From assembly GCA_023228645.1 (NCBI GenBank), contig JALOAT010000035.1, positions 1-42,082 of the forward strand: a DNA stretch of 42,082 nt, written 5' to 3'. How positions within the stretch are numbered: position 1 is the stretch's first letter; each line of letters begins with the position of its first letter. Below, one piece after another: positions 1 through 7,797 of this stretch. The position numbers and the translations under genes were made by a program. The notes beneath the pieces were generated by a model. That model ran no database searches. It saw nothing but the letters and a program-made list of their open reading frames with translations, and was not told where the DNA came from. This DNA is from Gammaproteobacteria bacterium (GTDB lineage: Bacteria > Pseudomonadota > Gammaproteobacteria > Thiohalomonadales > Thiohalomonadaceae).

Positions 1-651
1 CGTCACCTGCGCCATGAGGCCATAGGCCACTTCACGTGCGTACATGGCGTGGTGCCACTTCCAGGAAAACGAGCTGGTGTCGGGATCGCTGAAGGCCGGA
101 TTGTCGCGCACCTTGCGGATCTGCTCGATGGTGGTGTCGCCCTTGGCAAGATAATCGCCGAGCAGGCCGTGCGGAAAGCGCCAGTAGCCCGGTACCTTGA
201 AATTGTTCGGCGCGAGGTAGCCGTCGCGGTAGACCTGTTCGGCGCGCCGCGCATAAGTAAGCCAGGGCTCTGACTGGCCGGTGTATTCGGCGATCTGCTG
301 GAACACCCACTGCGCGTCGTAGTAGACGGCGTCGCGACGCTGAGAGGTCTTGTTGCTGCTGTCGCCGATGAATTCACCCCATTTCTTGCCGTAGGTGATC
401 ATGTTGTCTTCCCACTCGCCGAGCTCCACAGGCAAGGCGGCTTTCTCGATGGCGCTGGGGGCAGGGATATCAAGGCCCGGCTCATACGTACCGAGATCGG
501 GTGCGAAACTGTCGCTGCCCGTCGAAGCACTCGCGGCATCACTGCCACCCCCGCCTCCTCCTCCGCCGCCGCACCCGGCCAGTGCAACGGCAAATACCAT
601 CAGGACCGCCGCGAGACGGCCCCGGTACGGTCTGTTCGAAGCGTTCGACAT
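1..651 (-). CDS. Lipoprotein of unrecognised family, paralog copy 1 (3' end cut by window)
   Basis: This gene is open from an ATG at 651-649 to the window edge, giving 217 residues without a stop. Residues 1-26 are a signal peptide ending in the lipobox L-A-G-C (Cys27), followed by nine glycines and a short Ser/Asp/Ala linker. From about residue 67 the sequence is close to 90% identical, by eye, to the domain starting near residue 198 of the lipoprotein at 911-2578. Shared blocks include EWExNMITYGKKWG, YYDAQW, EPWLTYARRAEQ and WRFPHGLLGDY. Copy 1 has no Ig-like spacer. It is probably anchored in the outer membrane or periplasm. The function is unknown. Its position beside an exopolysaccharide locus and the helix-rich, aromatic composition suggest a glycan-binding or glycan-cleaving toroid, but that is inference. 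No strong Shine-Dalgarno is present apart from GGGG inside a leader hairpin. Confidence 0.85.
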   Translation of the reverse strand, partial: MSNASNRPYRGRLAAVLMVFAVALAGCGGGGGGGGGSDAASASTGSDSFAPDLGTYEPGLDIPAPSAIEKAALPVELGEWEDNMITYGKKWGEFIGDSSNKTSQRRDAVYYDAQWVFQQIAEYTGQSEPWLTYARRAEQVYRDGYLAPNNFKVPGYWRFPHGLLGDYLAKGDTTIEQIRKVRDNPAFSDPDTSSFSWKWHHAMYAREVAYGLMAQVT

Positions 652-662
652 ATGCGATTAAA

Positions 663-691
663 CCCCGTTTTGGTTTCTGTATGAGACGGGG
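663..691 (-). promoter_or_regulatory. Leader hairpin in front of lipoprotein copy 1
   Basis: On the minus strand, CCCCGT (691-686) can pair with ACGGGG (668-663) around a 17-base loop. The GGGG in the 3' arm is the only Shine-Dalgarno-like sequence, 11 bases before the ATG at 651. A hairpin of the same layout precedes copy 2 (2586-2617). It could mask the ribosome binding site. This is inferred from sequence only. Confidence 0.4.
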
Positions 692-861
692 CAATCTAGG
701 CGTCGGGGCCGCAGCGCGGACGTCAGCGGTTCACGGAATGATGTGCAGAATCCTTGCGATGCGGTGTTCTGTCGAGTGGTTCGCACCCAGCATGCGACGT
801 GCGCGGCGTTTGCGCGGCAAAAAATCCCAGTGTGCCACTCACGCGGTACATCTCCCCACAC

Positions 862-895
862 AAAAAAGGCCCCGCATGCTTGCGCATGCGGGGCC
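862..895 (-). terminator. Rho-independent terminator after the 911-2578 lipoprotein
   Basis: Read leftward there is a perfect 12-bp stem, GGCCCCGCATGC (895-884) with GCATGCGGGGCC (879-868), a 4-base loop, then six T (867-862). It lies 16 bases past the stop codon of the lipoprotein gene. It separates that gene from copy 1, so the two paralogs are probably transcribed independently. Confidence 0.93.
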
Positions 896-910
896 GACAG
901 CCGTGCTTCG

Positions 911-2578
911 TTACTTCGCCCAGCGCTGGTCGCCTTCCACACGCCACTTCACATACTGCATGCTCCAGCGATAGTTCTGGTTGAAGATCTTGCCGCCCCA
1001 GTCCACCGCCGCGAGGGCCGCGCCCGAGGCGAAGATGTCGTCCGCCGCGCTGCGCAGCTGCGCGTCACCGGTCATCATGTAGGTCCAGGCGTAGACCGGC
1101 GCAATGAGCAGGTTGAGGTCGGGCGTCAGGTTCGGGTTGTTGATGTCGTTGTAGAGGAACGCGCCGTATCCCGTGCCGCCGTTGGAGTTCCAGGAGCCGC
1201 TGCGACCGCCGATGTCGGCGATCCACAGGCGCTTGCCCGCGGCCGTGCCGGTACGTACCTTCGCTTCGTTGAACATCCAGCGCGCGAACGAGGCCAGCTT
1301 GCCCGGGATATCGGCAAAGTACGCGTCAGGGTTGCGGCCGTTCTGCTTCTCCCATTCGTAGAACTCGATGAGCGACTGGGATACCAATGCGAACATGAAC
1401 GGTTGCAAGTAGTCGTTGCTGCCGCTGAAGCTCACGTCGCCGTACTTGCCACTGCGCCACTGTTTCAGGTGGTTGTCCATCATGCCCGTGAACATCTGCA
1501 CACGGGTTTCCCGGCGCGGCTCACCCGCCTTTTCCGCGGTGACGTGCGCCATCAGGCCATAGGCCACCTCGCGCGCATACATGGCGTGATACCACTTCCA
1601 CGAATAGGAGCTGGTGTCCGGGTTGCTGAAGGCCGGGTTGTCGCGGATCTTGCGGATCTGCGCCAGCGTGGTGTCACCCTTGGCCTTGTAGTCACCGAGC
1701 AGTCCGTGGGGGAACCGCCAGTACCCCGGCACCTTGAAGTCGTTCGGTGCGAGATAGCCATCGCGATACACCTGTTCGGCTCGGCGTGCGTAGGTGAGCC
1801 ACGGCTCTGATTGCCCGGTGTACTCGGCGATCTGTTGGAATATCCATTGCGCGTCGTAATAGATCGCATCGCGCCGCTGTGAGGTCTTGTTGCTACTGTC
1901 GCCGATGAAATTGCCCCACTTCTTGCCGTAGGTGATCATGTTGGCTTCCCACTCGGCCAACTCGTCGGGCAGCGCCGCCTTTTCGAGGGCGGTGGGCGCA
2001 GTCTCGAATGACCAGGTGAAATTCTCTGCGAGCGCTTCACCGTCGATGCCTCGTACCGCCGTGGTGATCAACGCGGTATAGATGCTCATGCTGGCAAGGG
2101 ATTGTGCGGGCGTGAAGCTCGCCACCTTGCCTTCCACACTGACCGTTCCGGCAATGGGCCGACCACTTTCATCGAGCACCCGGAAACTCTCGGTGGACAC
2201 GCTGGCCGGATCGATGGCTACGTCGGCCGTGAAGCGGACGACTGTGTCAACCATGACTGCACTGGCATCGGTCGCCGGTGCCACGCTGCTTACACCGAGC
2301 GGCGTGACCGTCCCGGGATCGTCACCGGGTTTGGGATCGTCATTGCCTGTGTCGTCGTCGCCCGGCGTCGCCGGATCGTCGTCGGGTACGCCAGGTTTGT
2401 CACCGGTGCCCGGGTCCGGTTGCACGGGCTTGTCGATGGGATCCGACGGTGTCACCGGGCCGTCGGAAGAGCCGCCACCACCCCCGCAACCGGCCGCAAG
2501 CGTGATCGCGAACACGATCACGACGGACTTGAGAAGTGACGCGCCCCACGGGCGCGCCGTTGTGCCGAGAAGACTCAT
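911..2578 (-). CDS. Lipoprotein with Ig-like (Big_5) spacer and unrecognised C-terminal domain, paralog copy 2
   Basis: The product has 555 residues. Residues 1-30 form a lipoprotein signal ending L-A-A-G-C31 with five following glycines. Residues 40-92 are a Pro/Asp/Gly-rich linker. Residues about 93-193 look like a bacterial Ig-like Big_5 domain (SVAPATDASAV opening, EALAENFTWSFET close). Residues about 198-555 are the domain shared with copies 1 and 3. Its conserved blocks are YYDAQWIFQQIAEYTG, WRFPHGLLGDY, HAMYAREVAYGL, QPFMFALV, PDLNLLIAPVYAW, FNQNYRWS and EGDQRW near the C terminus. The many aromatic and charged residues and regularly spaced helices recall alpha/alpha-toroid carbohydrate enzymes, but I cannot name a family or catalytic residues. 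It is monocistronic, with its own terminator at 862-895. It reads divergently from the amidotransferase at 2872. Confidence 0.9.
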   Translation of the reverse strand: MSLLGTTARPWGASLLKSVVIVFAITLAAGCGGGGGSSDGPVTPSDPIDKPVQPDPGTGDKPGVPDDDPATPGDDDTGNDDPKPGDDPGTVTPLGVSSVAPATDASAVMVDTVVRFTADVAIDPASVSTESFRVLDESGRPIAGTVSVEGKVASFTPAQSLASMSIYTALITTAVRGIDGEALAENFTWSFETAPTALEKAALPDELAEWEANMITYGKKWGNFIGDSSNKTSQRRDAIYYDAQWIFQQIAEYTGQSEPWLTYARRAEQVYRDGYLAPNDFKVPGYWRFPHGLLGDYKAKGDTTLAQIRKIRDNPAFSNPDTSSYSWKWYHAMYAREVAYGLMAHVTAEKAGEPRRETRVQMFTGMMDNHLKQWRSGKYGDVSFSGSNDYLQPFMFALVSQSLIEFYEWEKQNGRNPDAYFADIPGKLASFARWMFNEAKVRTGTAAGKRLWIADIGGRSGSWNSNGGTGYGAFLYNDINNPNLTPDLNLLIAPVYAWTYMMTGDAQLRSAADDIFASGAALAAVDWGGKIFNQNYRWSMQYVKWRVEGDQRWAK

Positions 2579-2585
2579 GCTGTTA

Positions 2586-2617
2586 CCCCGCTGTACGTTG
2601 AAATCGATGCGGCGGGG
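2586..2617 (-). promoter_or_regulatory. Leader hairpin in front of lipoprotein copy 2
   Basis: On the minus strand CCCCGC (2617-2612) can pair with GCGGGG (2591-2586) across 20 bases. The GGGG arm ends 7 bases before the ATG at 2578 and is the likely ribosome binding site. The same design is found before copy 1, while the loops differ, which suggests the stem is what is conserved. Confidence 0.4.
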
Positions 2618-2757
2618 CTACCTTAAGGACGCGCGCTCGGCAGGTCTGATATCCGGGCACGGAACGCTGGTGACGTCCTTCACAACCAGGGGATAACCAC
2701 CGGCGCGGCGATGCTGCACGGTGCACGAATCCTCATGGAAGGAAATAAAACCTTGAC

Positions 2758-2794
2758 CGCGAAATGATCATTTTCGCGAGAGGCACGCGGTGCC
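2758..2794 (+). promoter_or_regulatory. Two adjacent palindromes, operator-like, in the divergent amidotransferase/lipoprotein promoter region
   Basis: A 7-bp inverted repeat, CGCGAAA and TTTCGCG, flanks an AT-rich TGATCA core at 2758-2778. It is followed four bases later by the perfect palindrome GGCACGCGGTGCC at 2782-2794. A third small one, TGCACGGTGCA, lies at 2715-2725. All sit in the 293-base gap between two divergent genes, 80-160 bases before the ATG at 2872. I could not place a convincing -35/-10 pair. These could be regulator sites for either gene. Confidence 0.4.
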
Positions 2795-2871
2795 GGATTC
2801 GGCAGAGGCAAGTCTCTCTGGACTATCCTTGCCTCGTTCGACACCCCTCGACGGATGCGGGACGGGAAACC

Positions 2872-4764
2872 ATGTGCGGCATTGTCGGGATCTATTCCAG
2901 GGAGCGGAAGCGGATCGATCGTGCGCTATTGCAGCGCATGAACGACGTGCAGGCCCATCGCGGTCCGGACGGGACCGGCCTGCACGTCGAGCCGGGGATC
3001 GGGCTCGGGCATCGCCGCCTGGCGATCATCGACCTTGCCGCCGGCAAGCAGCCCCTCTACAACGAAGACCGCAGTGTGGTGGTCGTGTTCAATGGCGAGA
3101 TTTACAACTTCGCCAGCCTGCGCCGGGAGTTGGAAGAAGAAGGCCATCGTTTTGCCACCCACAGCGACACCGAGGTGATCGTGCACGCCTGGGAGAGTTG
3201 GGGCGAGCGCTGTGTGGAGCGCTTTCGCGGCATGTTCGCCTTCGCGCTGTGGGACCGTAACCGCGAGACACTGTTCCTCGCCCGCGATCGCCTGGGCATC
3301 AAACCCCTGCATTATGCCTGGCTCGCCGACGGATCCCTGGCCTTCGCCTCCGAGCTGAAGGCATTGCTCTGCCACCCACAGCTGGCGCGCGAACTCGATC
3401 CGCGAGCCGTCGAGTTCTATTTTGCCTACGGCTATATCCCCGACCCGCACGCCATCCTCGCCAGTGTGGCCAAACTGCCGGCTGCGCATACGTTGCTTGT
3501 CCGGCGTGACAGGCATGAACCGCAATTGCGTGAGTACTGGGACGTGCCGTTTGGTCCGCTGCTGCGCATCGACGAGGCAGAGGCCCGTGAGGAGCTGTAT
3601 CGCCGCACCAGGGAAGCGGTCGCCAGTCATTTGGTGTCCGACGTGCCGCTCGGTGCGTTTCTGTCGGGAGGCGTCGACTCGAGCGCCGTGGTCGCCGGCA
3701 TGGCGGAGCTCTCCAACGCGCCGGTGCATACCTGCTCCATCGCCTTCGCAGAACCCGCGTACGATGAATCGCCCTATGCGCGCATGGTCGCCGAGCACTT
3801 CGGTACGCATCACGCGGTGGAGCAGGTCGACCACGACGATATCGCCCTGGTCGACCGGCTCGCCGCCATCTATGACGAACCCTATGCCGACAATTCCTCG
3901 CTGGCCACCTACCGCTTGTGCGAACTGACGCGCCGCCACGTCACTGTCGCCCTGTCGGGGGACGGCGGCGACGAGAACCTCGCCGGCTATCGGCGCTACG
4001 CGGCGCAGGCCATGAAGGCGCGGGTGCGCGCCCTCTTGCCCGATGCCGTGCGGCGGCCGTTGTTCGGCACGCTTGGACGGATCTACCCGAAGGCGGACTG
4101 GGCGCCGAAATTCCTGCGTGCCAAGGCCACCTTCGAGACTCTTGGACTGGATGACGTGGATGCAATTGCCTACGGTGCCCAACTCACGCCGCACGCCTGG
4201 CGTCAGCGCGTCTACCACCCGCAGTTCCTGCGCGCGCTGGACGGCTTCGACGCCGCGCAGATCTTCCGCGACTTCGCGCAGCGCGCGCCGGCGCGGGATG
4301 CGCTGTCGCTGAGCCAGTATCTGGACATGAAGATCTACCTGCCGGGCGACATCCTTACCAAGGTCGATCGCGCCAGCATGGCCAACTCACTGGAGGTGCG
4401 CGTGCCGTTACTGGATCACGAACTGGTGGAATGGATTTCGCAATTGCCGCCCGGGCTGAAACTGCGTGGTGGTGAGGGCAAATACCTGTTCAAGAAATGC
4501 CTGGAGACGCGCTTGCCGCGTGAGGTGCTGTATCGCAAGAAGCAGGGCTTTGACGTGCCCGTCGCGCGCTGGTTCCGCGGGCCCCTCAGGCAGCACGCAG
4601 AGCGCCTGGTGAAGGAGTCGCCGTTGTTCGAGCAGCGGCTACTCAACGCGGACTTCGTTCGTCGCATGGTGACCGAGCATCACGCGGGGGTGCGTGACAA
4701 CGGCCACATGCTCTGGTCCATCCTGCTGTTCGATGCGTTCCAGCGCCATGTGCTGGCTGCGTGA
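2872..4764 (+). CDS. asnB: Asparagine-synthase-like glutamine amidotransferase, exosortase/EPS-locus type
   Basis: The product has 630 residues when started at ATG 2872. An upstream in-frame extension exists, but class II amidotransferases need Cys2 at the mature N terminus, and MCGIVGIYS begins here. The N-terminal glutaminase domain spans about residues 1-210 (RGPDG, NGEIYNF, DTEVIVHAWE). The C-terminal synthetase domain carries the ATP-pyrophosphatase loop SGGVDSS at 265-271 and SGDGGDE further on. Both active sites look intact. Length and wording match the amidotransferase 1 found in exosortase A/PEP-CTERM polysaccharide loci rather than housekeeping AsnB. It probably amidates a carboxyl group, either on a sugar such as a uronate in the polymer or on aspartate. 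No exosortase is visible here. The 3' end overlaps the start of the next lipoprotein gene. Confidence 0.93.
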   Translation: MCGIVGIYSRERKRIDRALLQRMNDVQAHRGPDGTGLHVEPGIGLGHRRLAIIDLAAGKQPLYNEDRSVVVVFNGEIYNFASLRRELEEEGHRFATHSDTEVIVHAWESWGERCVERFRGMFAFALWDRNRETLFLARDRLGIKPLHYAWLADGSLAFASELKALLCHPQLARELDPRAVEFYFAYGYIPDPHAILASVAKLPAAHTLLVRRDRHEPQLREYWDVPFGPLLRIDEAEAREELYRRTREAVASHLVSDVPLGAFLSGGVDSSAVVAGMAELSNAPVHTCSIAFAEPAYDESPYARMVAEHFGTHHAVEQVDHDDIALVDRLAAIYDEPYADNSSLATYRLCELTRRHVTVALSGDGGDENLAGYRRYAAQAMKARVRALLPDAVRRPLFGTLGRIYPKADWAPKFLRAKATFETLGLDDVDAIAYGAQLTPHAWRQRVYHPQFLRALDGFDAAQIFRDFAQRAPARDALSLSQYLDMKIYLPGDILTKVDRASMANSLEVRVPLLDHELVEWISQLPPGLKLRGGEGKYLFKKCLETRLPREVLYRKKQGFDVPVARWFRGPLRQHAERLVKESPLFEQRLLNADFVRRMVTEHHAGVRDNGHMLWSILLFDAFQRHVLAA

Positions 4765-5845
4765 CCCCGTGAGGTACGGCGCGACGCTCCTGCTGCTGGC
4801 GTGGCTGCCCTTGCACGGCTGCGCCGCCGCGCCTGCGGCGCAGTCTGGCGAGGTGCCGTATCTGGCCGAGTGGGAGCACAACATGGTGCGTTGGGGCCGG
4901 CATTGGGGCGACTACCTGCGCGATCCACGCAACAGCGAGCATGCACGCTTCAAGGCGACCTATTACGACGCTCAGCGCATCCACTTTCAGATTGCGGATT
5001 ACACCGGCGATACGGAGCCCTGGTACAGCTACGCCCAGGCGGCGGAGGCGCTTTACGAGGACGGCTATTGTGTGCCGAACGGTTATCGCACCGCCGGCTG
5101 GCAGCGCTTTCCGCACGGCCTGTTCGAAGACTGGCAGCGTACGCGCGACCCGGCGTCGCGGGAGTCGGTGAGCAGGCTGCGCGATGAGCCGCCCTTCTCC
5201 AACATCGAGGCGGGCAACCACGCGCAGAAGTGGCGGCACGCCCGCTACAGCCGCGAAATCGCCTACGCCATTCATGCACAACTGCTCGCGATGCGCAGCG
5301 GGGCACCGGCACAGCGCGCTCGGCTCGCGGCGCTGGTGGACACCGCACTCACGCACCTCGATATCTGGCGCACCGGCGCGTTCGAGAACCCGGATCCGCG
5401 CTGGCATTACCGTCAGCCGTTCATGTTCGGCCTGACCGGCGAGGCGCTCATCGCCTACTACGAGAGCACCGCAGCGGCTGGTCAGCCGGACGCGCGGGTA
5501 CCCGCCGCGCTGGCGGCCACCGCGGACTGGTTCTGGGACAACACCTGGACTGGGGACGCCTTCGTGTATGTGGATCGCGACATGGAAGGCGTCGGCCGGC
5601 GGCGGGCGGCGCCTGATCTCAACCTGCTCATTGCGCCGGTCTACGCGTGGCTTTACCGGCATTCCGGCGATCTGCGCCACCGCGAACGCGCCGACGCCAT
5701 CTTTGCCGGCGGGGTGCGCACCGCCTGCCTGAAGTGCAGCGCGAAGATCTTCAACCAAAACTACCGATGGAGTTTCGACTACCTGCAGTGGCGGCGCGAG
5801 GGCGACGCACGCTGGCAGAAGCCGTCCACGCCTGTGAAGCGTTGA
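4748..5845 (+). CDS. Lipoprotein of unrecognised family, paralog copy 3
   Basis: The product has 365 residues if started at ATG 4748. That start overlaps the amidotransferase stop by 17 bases and implies translational coupling. A GTG at 4769 would give a shorter, cleaner signal peptide. The signal ends L-H-G-C. The remaining ~340 residues align end to end with the C-terminal domain of the 911-2578 protein, at clearly lower identity than copies 1 and 2 share. The same anchor blocks are kept: AEWEHNMVRWGRHWGDY, YYDAQ, WYSYAQAAEALY, RFPHGLFEDW, RQPFMF, PDLNLLIAPVYAW, KIFNQNYRWS and EGDARW. There is no Ig-like spacer. Coupling to the amidotransferase ties this family to polysaccharide synthesis or modification. 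The biochemical role is unknown. Confidence 0.88.
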   Translation: MCWLRDPVRYGATLLLLAWLPLHGCAAAPAAQSGEVPYLAEWEHNMVRWGRHWGDYLRDPRNSEHARFKATYYDAQRIHFQIADYTGDTEPWYSYAQAAEALYEDGYCVPNGYRTAGWQRFPHGLFEDWQRTRDPASRESVSRLRDEPPFSNIEAGNHAQKWRHARYSREIAYAIHAQLLAMRSGAPAQRARLAALVDTALTHLDIWRTGAFENPDPRWHYRQPFMFGLTGEALIAYYESTAAAGQPDARVPAALAATADWFWDNTWTGDAFVYVDRDMEGVGRRRAAPDLNLLIAPVYAWLYRHSGDLRHRERADAIFAGGVRTACLKCSAKIFNQNYRWSFDYLQWRREGDARWQKPSTPVKR

Positions 5846-6168
5846 AAAGAAGCAGATGGATGCTCGCAAAGACGCCAAGATCGCCAAGGAATGGACGAGG
5901 CACATGCTGCGTAAACCCGTGGCATTCTCGCAGACGTTCGGTGCAGCCGCCTCATGGTCGCGGAAGGGCAGGATCCGTCGAGCATTTCCGCCATGCGTTG
6001 AAATCCCCTCTCCCCCCGGGAGAGGGACAGGGAGAGGGAGAGGGGACAAGAAATGAGCAGTATCGGTAACGCGCAGTAGCTGATTCTAACGTTCCCTCTC
6101 CCTCCGGGAGAGGGACAGGGAGAGGGTGAAAAAACACGCGCCGGTTTGCGGTCACGCGAGGACACCCC
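5846..6168. other. Intergenic stretch of 323 bases with dispersed repeats, no gene seen
   Basis: This gap separates copy 3 from the formyltransferase-deacetylase gene. At 5863-5890 it holds a motif of the type CGCAAAGACGCCAAG, which I recognise as a frequent intergenic repeat in gammaproteobacterial genomes. It also holds two copies of a purine/pyrimidine-mirrored GAGAGGG repeat, listed separately. No open frame here has a credible start and codon use. A promoter for 6169 is not obvious. Confidence 0.6.
6004..6128 (+). repeat. Two direct copies of a CTCTCCC-CCGGGAGAGGG palindromic repeat
   Basis: Copy a is at about 6004-6046 and copy b at about 6093-6128. Each has CTCTCCC, a short C-rich spacer, CCGGGAGAGGGACAGGG and AGAGGG. 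Each can fold on itself, because CCCTCTCCC pairs with GGGAGAGGG. Related copies occur at 41867-41900 and 41932-41960, in the same window but 35 kb away, so this is a dispersed intergenic element. Confidence 0.85.
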
Positions 6169-7755
6169 ATGAAACAGCTCGCTCGCATCGTGGTGTTTGC
6201 CGGAGACTTGTCCTATCCGGTCTGCAAGAACATCGTAGCGATCGAACAGGCGCTTCCGGACCAGCGTTGGCTCATCCTCGTGCATACGCCGCGCCGCACG
6301 CCGGGACAAAGACTGCGTCGGCATTGGAAGCTGCTGCGTCGCCACGGCTGGCGCCACGTGCCGCACGTCTGCGCCAGGCTGCGCAGCCGCTGGCAATCGC
6401 CATGCACGCCGGACGGGGAGAGTGCCCCGGGGGGCGAATTCACCTTACAGGCGCTGCAGGCCTCGCCGCGCGTGGTGATCCGCGAGATGGCGGACCTGCA
6501 TGGCGCTGACGTGCTCAAAGAGGTACGCCGCTTCGCGCCCGACCTCGGTCTTTCGCTGGGGGCGCCCATCCTGCGCAGGACGTTGTTCGACATACCACGG
6601 CTTGGCACCCTCAACCTGCACAAGGGCAAGCTGCCGGACTACCGCGGCATGCCCCCGGTCTTCTGGGAACTCTGGAATGGGGAGGCAACGGTCGGTTGCA
6701 CAGTGCACTGGATGGAGGAGGCGCTCGACGCCGGCCCGATTGCGGCTGAAAGCACGCTGGAGGTGGACCAGTACGCCACCGTGAAGGGCTTGCTGCTGCG
6801 GCTCGACGAGCTCGGCATCAGCCTGGTGCGCGATGTGGTGCTCGACGTCGCCGCCGGTCGGATGCCGCGACGGCCGCAGCCCGCCCGAGGCCACACCTTC
6901 CGACGTCCGACCCTGGCACAGGTGGCGTCACTGGAGCGCCGCCTGGCCGCGCGGTTGCCGGTGCGCGCTTCGTTGCCCAAGACCCTGGTCAAGCAATGGA
7001 TCCGCCACGGGGTGTTCACCGCCGCGCTGGTGGCGCGGCGCCACGTCGCGTTGCCGAAGGTGACGGTGCTGCTGTATCACCGTGTCACTGACGCGGCGCG
7101 CGACAACCTGAGCACCGGTATCGAGCAGTTCGATCGCCAGATGGCACTGCTGCGCCGCCACTTCCGCGTACTGTCCCTGCCGCAGCTGCTGCGCCTCGGT
7201 CGCGTGCCGATGAGCGACCGGCCGCTCGCCTGCGTGACCTTCGACGACGGCTACCTGGACAACTATGTCCACGCGGTGCCGATTCTGACGCGGCACCGTA
7301 TCCCGGCCGCCTTTTTCGTCGCTACCGGCTTCATCGACAGCACCCGTCAGTTCCCCCACGACATCCGTCGCGGCAATGCCTTCATCCCCTTGATGACCTG
7401 GGATCAGCTGCGCGAAATGCACGCGGCAGGCTTCACCATCGGCTCGCACACCGTGAATCACATCGACTGCGCGGCCGAGCCGGAGGCGCGCGTGCGCGCC
7501 GAGCTGGAGGCGTCCCGCGCGACCCTTGTGCGTGAGCTGGGTCTTGAAGAGATCATCTTTTCGTACCCCTACGGCGGGCGCCAGCACATCACGCCCGAAC
7601 GGCTCGAATGGGTGAAGCAGGCGGGCTACGCGGGCTGTGTGTCGGCCTACGGCGGCATCAATGCCGGCGCCATCGATCGCTGGGACGTAAAACGCCGCGG
7701 CGTGCACTGGGAGTTCGCCGATGCCTCGTTCCTGTACACCGCCTATGGCTTTTGA
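6169..7755 (+). CDS. Formyltransferase-polysaccharide deacetylase (NodB-type) fusion
   Basis: The product has 528 residues and two domains. Residues about 100-240 resemble the formyl_trans_N fold of methionyl-tRNA and sugar N-formyltransferases. The catalytic triad pattern is visible as N149 and H151 in LNLHKGKLPDYRG and D187 in EEALDAGPI. The first ~95 residues are a divergent N-terminal half of this domain. Residues about 297-528 are a NodB polysaccharide deacetylase with TFDDG at 357-361 and the metal site SHTVNH (H427, H431). No signal peptide is seen, so it should act in the cytoplasm on a nucleotide sugar or lipid-linked intermediate. Removing an N-acetyl group and adding N-formyl in one polypeptide would fit an exopolysaccharide carrying an N-formyl amino sugar. 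That is inference. Each domain alone is well recognised. Confidence 0.88.
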   Translation: MKQLARIVVFAGDLSYPVCKNIVAIEQALPDQRWLILVHTPRRTPGQRLRRHWKLLRRHGWRHVPHVCARLRSRWQSPCTPDGESAPGGEFTLQALQASPRVVIREMADLHGADVLKEVRRFAPDLGLSLGAPILRRTLFDIPRLGTLNLHKGKLPDYRGMPPVFWELWNGEATVGCTVHWMEEALDAGPIAAESTLEVDQYATVKGLLLRLDELGISLVRDVVLDVAAGRMPRRPQPARGHTFRRPTLAQVASLERRLAARLPVRASLPKTLVKQWIRHGVFTAALVARRHVALPKVTVLLYHRVTDAARDNLSTGIEQFDRQMALLRRHFRVLSLPQLLRLGRVPMSDRPLACVTFDDGYLDNYVHAVPILTRHRIPAAFFVATGFIDSTRQFPHDIRRGNAFIPLMTWDQLREMHAAGFTIGSHTVNHIDCAAEPEARVRAELEASRATLVRELGLEEIIFSYPYGGRQHITPERLEWVKQAGYAGCVSAYGGINAGAIDRWDVKRRGVHWEFADASFLYTAYGF

Positions 7756-7763
7756 ACGGCGCG

Positions 7764-7784
7764 CCCGCGGGGCGTGCCCGCGGG
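7764..7784. terminator. GC-rich stem-loop between convergent genes
   Basis: CCCGCGGG (7764-7771), GCGTG, CCCGCGGG (7777-7784). The 8-mer is its own reverse complement, so the two copies can pair as a stem on either strand. It sits in the 42-base gap between convergent stops at 7755 and 7798. There is no T-run, so termination would be weak or Rho-assisted. Confidence 0.45.
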
Positions 7785-7797
7785 AGAGGCAAGCAAT

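Noticed and set aside
501..974. Plus-strand 157-codon frame spanning the gap between copies 1 and 2
   Set aside because: It crosses the start region of copy 1 and a strong terminator, with no domain or ribosome binding site.
743..1810. Long plus-strand open frame (355 codons) opposite the copy 2 lipoprotein
   Set aside because: It is antisense to a well-supported lipoprotein with signal peptide and terminator. The frame is Arg/Val/Gly-rich, typical of a GC-rich shadow.
2782..2798. Possible sigma54 promoter beginning GGCACGCGG
   Set aside because: The required GC ten bases after GG is absent; the sequence is CG there.
2764..2871. N-terminal extension of the amidotransferase from 2764
   Set aside because: Class II amidotransferases need Cys directly after the initiator Met. 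MCGIVG starts at 2872.
4643..6049. 468-codon minus-strand frame across copy 3
   Set aside because: It is a shadow of the 4748-5845 lipoprotein, which has conserved paralogs, and has no recognisable domain.
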